Under the pieces are notes generated by a model. It was not told where the DNA came from. It did not search any database and worked only from the letters and a program-made list of their open reading frames with translations. A program made the translations under genes and the position numbers. Below, one piece after another: positions 55,042 through 64,000 of a stretch of 64,000 nucleotides of DNA; the first letter of the stretch is position 1, and every line of letters starts with the position of its first letter. This stretch comes from Prosopocoilus inquinatus (taxonomy: Eukaryota; Arthropoda; Insecta; Coleoptera; Lucanidae). The stretch lies in contig CM069870.1 in assembly GCA_036172665.1 (NCBI GenBank), positions 43,730,001 to 43,794,000 of the forward strand. Direction: 5' to 3'.

Positions 55042-55079
55042 TTCGATGGACTCCAGTAAAGTTACTGGAGTCCATCGAA
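55042..55079. repeat. Fold-back inverted repeat, site 3
   Basis: Identical 18-bp arms lie at 55042-55059 and 55062-55079 with an AG spacer. This is site 1 carried into HOR copy B at +7655 bp. Confidence 0.95.
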
Positions 55080-56707
55080 TGTGAGAATTTGATGTGAGAT
55101 ACGAAGTTCTCGGACGCAGCTGAAGCTGGAAATAGTTTTAAATGAAACAACACGTATTAGCGTTGTTCCTGTGATGTATCTAAACGATCCTTACTTATCT
55201 AACATGTTATTTGACGTTTGGATGGACTCCAGTAACTCTGATGTGAGATACAAAGTTTTTGGACGCAGCAGAAGCTGGAAATAGTTTTGAACGAAACAAC
55301 ACGTATTAGCGTTGTTCCTGTGATGTATCTAATCGATCCTTACTTAGCTACTATGTTATTTGACATTTCGATGGACTCCAGTAACTCTAATGTGAGATAC
55401 GAAATTTTCGGACGCAGCAGAAGCTGGAAATAGTTTTAAACGAAACAACACGCATTAGCGTTGTTCCTGTGATGTATCTAATCTATCCTTACTCACCTAT
55501 CATGTTATTTGGCGTTTCGATGGACTCCAGTAACTTTGATGTGAGATACGAAGTTCTCGGACGCAGCAGAAGCTGGAAATAGTTTTAAACGAAACAACAC
55601 GTATTAGCGTTGTTCCTGTGATGTATCTAATCGATCCTTACTCATCTATCATGTTATTTGACGTTTGGATGGACTCCAGTAACTCTGATGTGAGATACGA
55701 AATTTTCGGACGCAGCAGAAGCTGGAAATAGTTTTAAACGAAACAACACGCATTAGCGCTGTTCCTGTGATGTTTCTAATCGATCCTTACTTAGCTACTA
55801 TGTTATTTGACGTTTGGATGGACTCCAGTAACTCTAATGTGAGATACGAAATTTTCGGACGCAGCAGAAGCTGGAAATAGTTTTAAACGAAACAACACGC
55901 ATTAGCGTTGTTCCTGTGATGTATCTAATCGATCCTTACTTATCTATCATGTTATTTGACGTTTGGATGGACTCCAGTAACCCTGACGTGAGATACGAAG
56001 TTCTCGGACGCAGCAAAAGCTGGAAATAGTTTTAAACGAAACAACACGTATTAGCGTTGTTCCTGTGATGTATCTAATCGATCCTTACTCATCTATCATG
56101 TTATTTGACGTTTGGATGGACTCCAGTAACTCTGATGTGAGATACAAAGTTTTTGGACGCAGCAGAAGCTGGAAATAGTTTGAAACGAAACAACACGTAT
56201 TTTCGTTGTTCCTGTGCTGTATCTAATCGATCCTTACTCATATATCATGTTATTTGGCGTTTCGATGGACTCCAGTAGCTCTGATGTGAGAAACGACGTT
56301 TTCGGACGCAGCAGAAGCTGGAAATAGTTTTAAACGAAACAACACGTATTAGCGTTGTTCCTGTGATGTATCTAATCGATCCTTACTCATCTATCATGTT
56401 ATTTGACGTTTCGATGGACTCCAGTAACTCTAATGTGAGATACGAAATTTTCGGATCCAGCAGAAGCTGGAAATAGTTTTAAACGAAACAACACGCATTA
56501 GCGTTGTTCCTGTGATGTATCTAATCGATCCTTACTTATCTATAATGTTATTTGACGTTTGGATGGACTCCAGTAACCCTGACGTGAGATACGAAATTTT
56601 CGAACGCAGCAGAAGCTGGAAATAGTTTTAAACGAAACAACACGCATTAGCGTTGTTCCTGTGATGTATCTAATCGATCCTTACTCACCTATCATGTTAT
56701 TTGGCGT

Positions 56708-56745
56708 TTCGATGGACTCCAGTAAAGTTACTGGAGTCCATCGAA
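56708..56745. repeat. Fold-back inverted repeat, site 4
   Basis: Identical 18-bp arms lie at 56708-56725 and 56728-56745 with an AG spacer. This is site 2 carried into HOR copy B at +7655 bp. Confidence 0.95.
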
Positions 56746-58149
56746 TGTGAGAATTTGATGTGAGATACGAAGTTCTCGGACGCAGCTGAAGCTGGAAATA
56801 GTTTTAAATGAAACAACACGTATTAGCGTTGTTCCTGTGATGTATCTAAACGATCCTTACTTATCTAACATGTTATTTGACGTTTGGATGGACTCCAGTA
56901 ACTCTGATGTGAGATACAAAGTTTTTGGACGCAGCAGAAGCTGGAAATAGTTTTGAAGGAAACAACACGTATTAGCGTTGTTCCTGTGATGTATCTAATC
57001 GATCCTTACTTAGCTACTATGTTATTTGACGTTTCGATGGACTCCAGTAACTCTAATGATAGATACGAAATTTTCGGACGCAGCAGAAGCTGGAAATAGT
57101 TTTAAACGAAACAACACGCATTAGCGTTGTTCCTGTGATGTATCTAATCGATCCTTACTCACCTATCATGTTATTTGGCGTTTCGATGGACTCCAGTAAC
57201 TTTGATGTGAGATACGAAGTTCTCGGACGCAGCTGAAGCTGGAAATAGTTTTAAATGAAACAACACGTATTAGCGTTGTTCCTGTGATGTATCTAAACGA
57301 TCCTTACTTATCTAACATGTTATTTGACGTTTGGATGGACTCCAGTAAGTCTGATGTGAGATACAAAGTTTTTGGACGCAGCAGGAGCTGGAAATAGTTT
57401 TGAACGAAACAACACGTATTAGCGTTGTTCCTGTGATGTATCTAATCGATCCTTACTCATCTATCATGTTATTTATCGTTTCGATGGACTCCAGTAGCTC
57501 TGATGTGAGATACGACGTTTTCGGACGCAGCAGAAGCTGGAAATAGTTCTAAACGAAACAACACGTATTAGCGTTGTTCCTGAGATGTATCTAATCGATC
57601 CTTACTCATCTATCATGTTATTTGACGTTTCGATGGACTCCAGTAACTCTAATGTGAGATACGAAATTTTCGGACGCAGCAGAAGCTGGAAATAGTTTTA
57701 AACGAAACAACACGTATTAGCGTTGTTCCTGTGATGTATCTAATCGATCCTTACTCATCTATCATGTTATTTGACGTTTGGATGGACTCCAGTAACCCTG
57801 ACGTGATATACGAAATTCTCGGACGCAGCAGAAGCTGGAAATAATTTTAAACGAAACAACACGTATTAGCGTTGTTCCTGTGATGTATCTAATCGATCCT
57901 TACTCATCTATCATGTTATTTGACGTTTGGATGGACTCCAGTAACCCTGACGTGATATACGAAGTTCTCGGACGCAGCAGAAGCTGGAAATAATTTTAAA
58001 CGAAACAACACGTATTAGCGTTGTTCCTGTGATGTATCTAATCGATCCTTACTCATCTATCATGTTATTTGAAGTTTGGATGGACTCCAGTAACCCTGAC
58101 GTGAGATACGAAGTTCTCGGACGCAGCAGAAGCTGGAAATAGTTTTAAA

Positions 58150-58720
58150 CGAAACAACACGTATTAGCGTTGTTCCTGTGATGTATCTAATCGATCCTTA
58201 CTCATCTATCATGTTATTTGACGTTTGGATGGACTCCAGTAACTCTGATGTGAGATACAAAGTTTTTGGACGCAGCAGAAGCTGGAAATAGTTTTGAACG
58301 AAACAACACGTATTAGCGTTGTTCCTGTGATGTATCTAGTCGATCCTTACTCATCTATCATGTTATTTGACGTTTGGATGGACTCCAGTAACTCTGATGT
58401 GAGATACAAAGTTTTTGGACGCAGCAGAAGCTGGAAATAGTTTTGAACGAAACAACACGTATTAGCGTTGTTACTGTGATGTATCTAATCGATCCTTACT
58501 TATCTATCATGTTATTTGACGTTTGGATGGACTCCAGTATGTCTGATGTGTGATACAATTTTTTTTTACGCAGCAGGAGCTGGAAATAGTTTTAAACGAA
58601 ACAACACGTATTAGCGTTGTTCCTGTGCTGTATCTAATCGATCCTTACTCATATATCATGTTATTTGGCGTTTCGATGGACTCCAGTAGCTCTGATGTGA
58701 GATATGACGTTTTCGGACGC
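58150..58720 (+). repeat. Derived copy of the 45.25-45.7 kb string between HOR copies B and the inserted block
   Basis: Two class Q units and then a unit with GTATGTCTGATGTGTGATAC repeat the order seen at 45250-45650, 52900-53300 and 62940-63340. Here the marker unit has diverged: ACAA is followed by a run of nine T and then ACGCAGC instead of ATTTTTTGGACGCAGC. The next unit is a class T type (GTAGCTCTGATG, GATATGACG) instead of the GACATTTCG unit. Confidence 0.75.
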
Positions 58721-60450
58721 AGCAGAAGCTGGAAATAGTTTTAAACGAAACAACACGTATTAGCGTTGTTCCTGTGATGTATCTAATCGATCCTTACTCA
58801 TCTATCATGTTATTTGACGTTTGGATGGACTCCAGTAACTCTGATGTGAGATACAAAGTTTTTGGACGCAGCAGAAGCTGGAAATAGTTTTGAACGAAAC
58901 AACACGTATTAGCGTTGTTCCTGTGATGTATCTAATCGATCCTTACTCATCTATCATGTTATTTGACGTTTGGATGGACTCCAGTAACTCTGATGTGAGA
59001 TAAAAAGTTTTTGGACGCAGCAGGAGCTGGAAATAGTTTTAAATGAAACAACACGTATTAGCGTTGTTCCTGTGATGTATCTAATCGATCCTTACTCATC
59101 TATCATGTTATTTGGCGTTTCGATGGACTCCAGTAGCTCTGATGTGAGATACGACGTTTTCTGATTCAGCAGAAGCTGGAAATAGATTTAAACGAAACAA
59201 CACGCATTAGCGTTCTTCCTGTGATGTATCTAATCGATCCTTACTCATCTATCATGTTATTTGGCGTTTCGATGGACTCCAGTAACTTTGATGGGAGATA
59301 CGAAGTTCTCGGACGCAGCTGAAGCTGGAAATAGTTTTAAACGAAACAACACATATTAGCGTTGTTCCTGTGATGTATCTAAACGATCCTTACTTATCTA
59401 ACACGTTATTTGACGTTTGGATGGACTCCAGTAACCCTGACGTGAGATACGAAGTTCTCGGACGCAGCAGAAGCTGGAAATAGTTTTAAACGAAACAACA
59501 CGTATTAGAGTTGTGCCTGTGATGTATCTAATCGATCCTTACTCATCTGTCATGTTATTTGACGTTTGGATGGACTCCAGTAACTCTGATGTGAGATAAA
59601 AAGTTTTTGGACGCAGCAGAAGCTGGAAATAGTTTTGAACGAAACAGCACGTATTAGCGTTGTTCCTGTGATGTATCTAATCGATCCTTCCTTAGCTACT
59701 ATGTTATTTGACGTTTCGATGGACTCCAGTAACTCTAATGTGAGATACGAAATTTTCGGACGCAGCAGAAGCTGGAAATAGTTTTAAACGAAACAACACG
59801 CATTAGCGTTGTTCCTGTGATGTATCTAATCGATCCTTACTCATCTATCATGTTATTTGGCGTTTCGATGGACTCCAGTAACTTTGATGTGAGATACGAA
59901 GTTCTCGGACGCAGCTGAAGCTGGAAATAGTTTTAAGTGAAACAACACGCATTAGCGTTGTTCCTGTGATGTATCTAAACGATCCTTACTTATCTAACAT
60001 GTTATTTGACGTTTGGATGGACTCCAGTAACTCTAATGTGAGATACGAAATTTTCTGACACAGCAGAAGCTGGAAATAGTTTTAAACGAAACAACACGCA
60101 TTAGCGTTGTTCCTGTGATGTATCTAATCGATCCTTACTTATCTACCATGTTATTTGACGTTTGGATGGGCTCCAGTAACCCTGACGTGAGATACGAAGT
60201 TCTCGGACGCAGCAGAAGCTGGAAATAGTTTTAAACGAAACAACACGCATTAGCGTTGTTCCTGTGATGTATCTAATCGATCCTTACTTATCTATCATGT
60301 TATTTGACGTTTGGATGGACTCCAGTAACCCTGACGTGAGATACGAAGTTCTCGGACGCAGCAGAAGCTGGAAATAGTTTTAAACGAAACAACACGTATT
60401 AGCGTTGTTCCTGTGATGTATCTAATCGATCCTTACTCATCTATCATGTT
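58720..60450 (+). repeat. Block copied from the middle domain (matches 33724-35454)
   Basis: This block matches 33724-35454 at a constant 24,996-bp offset, but is flanked by sequence from the 7.7 kb HOR system on both sides. Its markers (GATTTAAACG, GCGTTCTTCCTG, TAAACGATCC, CTAACACG, TTAGAGTTGTGCC, CCTTCCTTAGC, TTTCTGACACAGC) were not seen in the rest of copies A-C, apart from TAAACGATCC. The join keeps monomer phase on both sides. Ends were judged by eye. Confidence 0.85.
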
Positions 60451-63400
60451 ATTTGGCGTTTCGATGGACTCCAGTAGCTCTGATGTGAGATACGACGTTT
60501 TCGGACGCAGCAGAAGCTGGAAATAGTTTTAAACGAAACAACACGTACTAGCGTTGTTCCTGTGATGTATCTAATCGATCCTTACTCATCTATCATGTTA
60601 TTTGACGTTTGGATGGACTCCAGTAACTCTGATGTGAGATACAAAGTTTTTGGACGCAGCAGAAGCTGGAAATAGTTTTGAACGAAACAACACGTATTAG
60701 CGTTGTTCCTGTGATGTATCTAATCGATCCTTACTCATCTATCATGTTATTTGACGTTTGGATGGACTCCAGTAACTCTGATGTGAGATACGAAATTTTC
60801 GGACGCAGCAGAAGCTGGAAATAGTTTTAAACGAAACAGCACGCATTAGTGTTGTTCCTGTGATGTATCTAATCGATCCTTACTCATCTATCATGTTATT
60901 TGACGTTTGGATGGACTCCAGTAACTCTGATGTGAGATACGAAATTTTCGGACGCAGCAGAAGCTGGAAATAGTTTTAAACGAAACAGCACGCATTAGTG
61001 TTGTTCCTGTGATGTATCTAATCGATCCTTACTTATCTATCATGTTATTTGATGTTTGGATGGACTCCAGTAAGTCTGATGTGAGATACAAAGTTTTTGG
61101 ACGCAGCAGGAGCTGGAAATAGTTTTAAACGAAACAACACGTATTAGCGTTGTTCCTGTGATGTATCTAATCGATCCTTACTCATCTATCATGTTATTTG
61201 ACGTTTGGATGGACTCCAGTAACCCTGACGTGATATACGAAGTTCTCGGACGCAGCAGAAGCTGGAAATAATTTTAAACGAAACAACACGCATTAGCGTT
61301 GTTCCTGTGATGTATCTAATCGATCCTTACTTATCTATCATGTTATTTGACGTTTGGATGGACTCCAGTAACCCTGACGTGAGATACGAAGTTCTCGGAC
61401 GCAGCAGAAGCTGGAAATAGTTTTAAACGAAACAACACGTATTAGCGTTGTTCCTGTGATGTATCTAATCGATCCTTACTCATCTATCATGTTATTTGAC
61501 GTTTGGATGGACTCCAGTAACCCTGACGTGAGATACGAAGATCTCGGACGCAGCAGAAGCTGGAAATAGTTTTTAAACGAAACAACACGCATTAGCGTTG
61601 TTCCTGTGATGTATCTAATCGATCCTTACTTATCTATCATGTTATTTGACGTTTGGATGGACTCCAGTAACCCTGACATGAGATACGAAGTTCTCGGACG
61701 CAGCAGAAGCTAAAAATAGTTTTAAACGAAACAACACGTATTAGCGTTGTTCCTGTGCTGTATCTAATCGATCCTTACTCATATATCATGTTATTTGACG
61801 TTTGGATGGACTCCAGTAACTCTGATGTGAGATACAAAGTTTTTGGACGCAGCAGAAGCTGGAAATAGTTTTGAACGAAACAACACGTATTAGCGTTGTT
61901 CCTGTGATGTATCTAATCGATCCTTACTCATCTATCATGTTATTTGGCGTTTCGATGGACTCCAGTAGCTCTGATGTGAGATACGACGTTTTCGGACGCA
62001 GCAGAAGCTGGAAATAGTTTTAAACGAAACAACACGTACTAGCGTTGTTCCTGTGATGTATCTAATCGATCCTTACTCATCTATCATGTTATTTGACGTT
62101 TGGATGGACTCCAGTAACTCTGATGTGAGATACAAAGTTTTTGGACGCAGCAGAAGCTGGAAATAGTTTTGAACGAAACAACACGTATTAGCGTTGTTCC
62201 TGTGATGTATCTAATCGATCCTTACTCATCTATCATGTTATTTGACGTTTGGATGGACTCCAGTAACTCTGATGTGAGATACGAAATTTTCGGACGCAGC
62301 AGAAGCTGGAAATAGTTTTAAACGAAACAGCACGCATTAGTGTTGTTCCTGTGATGTATCTAATCGATCCTTACTCATCTATCATGTTATTTGACGTTTG
62401 GATGGACTCCAGTATCCCTGACGTGATATACGAAGTTCTCGGACGCAGCAGAATCTGGAAATAATTTTAAACGAAACAACACGTATTAGCGTTGTTCCTG
62501 TGATGTATCTAATCGATCCTTACTCATCTATCATGTTATTTGACGTTTGGATGGACTCCAGTAACCCTGACGTGATATACGAAGTTCTCGGACGCAGCAG
62601 AAGCTGGAAATAATTTTAAACGAAACAACACGTATTAGCGTTGTTCCTGTGATGTATCTAATCGATCCTTACTCATCTATCATGTTATTTGACGTTTGGA
62701 TGGACTCCAGTAACCCTGACGTGAGATACGAAGTTCTCGGACGCAGCAGAAGCTGGAAATAGTTTTTAAACCAAACAACACGCATTAGCGTTGTTCCTGT
62801 GATGTATCTAATCGATCCTTACTTATCTATCATGTTATTTGACGTTTGGATGGACTCCAGTAACCCTGACATGAGATACGAAGTTCTCGGACGCAGCAGA
62901 AGCTAAAAATAGTTTTAAACGAAACAACACGTATTAGCGTTGTTCCTGTGATGTATCTAATCGATCCTTACTCATCTATCATGTTATTTGACGTTTGGAT
63001 GGACTCCAGTAACTCTGATGTGAGATACAAAGTTTTTGGACGCAGCAGAAGCTGGAAATAGTTTTGAACGAAACAACACGTATTAGCGTTGTTCCTGTGA
63101 TGTATCTAATCGATCCTTACTCATCTATCATGTTATTTGACGTTTGGATGGACTCCAGTAACTCTGATGTGAGATACAAAGTTTTTGGACGCAGCAGAAG
63201 CTGGAAATAGTTTTGAACGAAACAACACGTATTAGCGTTGTTACTGTGATGTATCTAATCGATACTTACTTATCTATCATGTTATTTGACGTTTGGATGG
63301 ACTCCAGTATGTCTGATGTGTGATACAAATTTTTTGGACGCAGCAGGAGCTGGAAATAGTTTTAAACGAAACAACACATATTAGCGTTGTTCCTGTGCTG

Positions 63401-64000
63401 TATCTAATCGATCCTTACTTAGCTACTATGTTATTTGACATTTCGATGGACTCCAGTAACTCTAATGTGAGATACGAAATTTTCGGACGCAGCAGAAGCT
63501 GGAAATAGTTTTAAACGAAACAACACGCATTAGCGTTGTTCCTGTGATGTATCTAATCGATCCTTACTCATCTATCATGTTATTTGACGTTTGGATGGAC
63601 TCCAGTAACTCTGATGTGAGATACAAAGTTTTTGGACGCAGCAGAAGCTGGAAATAGTTTTGAACGAAACAACACGTATTAGCGTTGTTCCTGTGATGTA
63701 TCTAATCGATCCTTACTTAGCTACTATGTTATTTGACATTTCGATGGACTCCAGTAACTCTAATGTGAGATACGAAATTTTCGGACGCAGCAGAAGCTGG
63801 AAATAGTTTTAAACGAAACAACACGCATTAGCGTTGTTCCTGTGATGTATCTAATCGATCCTTACTCACCTATCATGTTATTTGGCGTTTCGATGGACTC
63901 CAGTAACTTTGATGTGAGATACGAAGTTCTCGGACGCAGCAGAAGCTGGAAATAGTTTTAAACGAAACAACACGTATTAGCGTTGTTCCTGTGATGTATC
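60440..64000 (+). repeat. About 7.8 kb HOR, copy C, cut by the window end
   Basis: Copy C repeats copy A from about 42746 at +17694 bp and copy B at +10039 bp. GTACTAGCG at 60545 corresponds to 42851. It has the A-like duplicated CAGCACGCATTAGTG monomers near 60835-60990, and both TTTTTAAA insertions near 61570 and 62764. It stops before the position where the first fold-back hairpin should occur. At the A-specific site 46236 it agrees with B (AGTTCTCGG). Confidence 0.87.

Larger units (their letters stand above)
53535..56866 (+). repeat. 11-monomer HOR of 1666 bp nested in copy B, two copies
   Basis: These are the counterparts of 45880-49211 at +7655 bp. The hairpins at 55042 and 56708 are again 1666 bp apart. 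The copy-specific differences CGGACCCAGC (near 54788) and CGGATCCAGC (near 56452) are preserved. So the 11-mer duplicated first and the pair was then amplified together with the 7.7 kb unit. Confidence 0.87.
50600..58150 (+). repeat. About 7.7 kb HOR, copy B (about 51 monomers)
   Basis: Copy B follows copy A directly and keeps its marker order, including both fold-back hairpins (55042, 56708) and both 1-bp insertions. It lacks one monomer that copies A and C have near the start. The start is marked by GACGTTTTCGG inside a unit that otherwise begins TTTGACGTTTGG (about 50560-50620), a hybrid that suggests the recombination point. Near 58071 TTTGAAGTTTGG replaces the TTTGACGTTTGG of copy A. After about 58150 the order no longer follows A. 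Confidence 0.87.
1..64000 (+). repeat. 149-bp satellite DNA array filling the whole window
   Basis: The window is continuous head-to-tail tandem repetition of a 149-bp unit, about 429 copies. Starting the unit at TGACGTTTGG, the landmarks in order are ATGGACTCCAGTAA, a variable block, GGACGCAGCAGAAGCTGG, AAATAGTTTTAAACGAAAC, AACAACAC..TTAGCGTTGTT, CCTGTGATGTATCTAATCGAT and CCTTACT..ATCTATCATGTTATT. Unit starts at 2, 151, 300 and 449 are exactly 149 apart, and offsets between distant markers are multiples of 149 plus traceable indels. One hand-counted monomer is about 42% GC. There is no unique sequence, transposon or gene, so no stretch holds anything other than satellite. The length is close to nucleosome-core DNA, as in many eukaryotic satellites. 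A centromeric or other heterochromatic location is inference, and the species is not recognisable. Confidence 0.98.

Noticed and set aside
58550..58738. Related 62-codon reading frame with several changed residues
   Set aside because: It lies in the diverged copy of the same variant monomer. The changes follow satellite class differences (class T unit, T-run) and show no sign of coding constraint.
1..64000. Tandem coding repeat or repetitive surface protein
   Set aside because: The unit of 149 is not a multiple of 3, so frames rotate each monomer, and TAG/TAA in GAAATAGTTTTAAACG stop every frame within a few units on the + strand. No long frame exists on either strand.
1..64000. CRISPR array
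   Set aside because: Repeats are contiguous 149-bp units with no unique spacers, and all parts of the unit recur.
42690..64000. Long near-identical blocks as an assembly duplication artefact
   Set aside because: The copies carry distinct private differences (46236, the missing monomer in B, the 58071 change), and C is separated by other satellite sequence. They look like real separate copies, though read-level confirmation is not possible here.
1..64000. Bacterial or phage origin of the window
   Set aside because: A 64 kb gene-free tandem array with nested HORs is not known from prokaryotic genomes and fits eukaryotic heterochromatin.

Overview
The whole 64 kb window is one uninterrupted tandem satellite DNA array. 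The basic unit is 149 bp, measured directly as the distance between successive TGACGTTT/TGGCGTTT landmarks (positions 2, 151, 300, 449 and so on). All monomers I followed run head-to-tail in one orientation, giving about 429 copies. I found no gene, RNA gene, transposon, CRISPR array or unique sequence, and both window ends lie inside the array. One monomer counted by hand is about 42% GC. This is what eukaryotic constitutive heterochromatin (centromeric, pericentromeric or subtelomeric) looks like. Nothing in it identifies the species, and it is not prokaryotic-style DNA.

The monomers fall into recurring sequence classes, told apart by linked substitutions in a variable block about 30-60 bases into the unit and by markers elsewhere. 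Ordered strings of classes are themselves repeated, making nested higher-order repeats (HORs). Offsets between marker variants are whole multiples of 149 apart from a few traceable indels: 447 bp (3-mer), 595/596 (4-mer), 894 (6-mer), 1192 (8-mer), 1490 (10-mer), 1639 or 1666 (11-mer), 2086 (14-mer), 2384/2385 (16-mer), 3278 (22-mer) and 7655/7804 (51/52-mer).

There are three broad domains. From 1 to about 20.6 kb the array carries left-specific variants (GATGAGAGACAC; CAGCTGAAGCTAG; GTTACTGTG) and 3-, 4-, 11-, 14- and 22-mer HORs. From about 20.6 to 42.6 kb other variants take over (GATAAAAAG, TAAACGATCC with TAACATG, TTTCTGACACAGC) with 4-, 6-, 8-, 10- and 16-mer HORs. From about 42.7 kb to the end, a roughly 7.7-7.8 kb HOR occurs as copy A (about 42.69-50.60 kb), copy B (about 50.60-58.15 kb) and a truncated copy C (about 60.44 kb to the window end). 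Between B and C lies a short derived stretch and a block (about 58.72-60.45 kb) that copies the middle domain 24,996 bp away.

The most unusual local structure is a perfect 18-bp inverted repeat with a 2-bp spacer. A 28-bp fold-back segment created it inside one monomer, and it is carried at four sites (47387, 49053, 55042, 56708) by HOR amplification. It acts as a molecular tag for the order of amplification events. Because 149 is not a multiple of 3 and each monomer carries stop codons, long reading frames cannot persist. The four 62-codon GTG-start frames present are by-products of one variant monomer, not genes.
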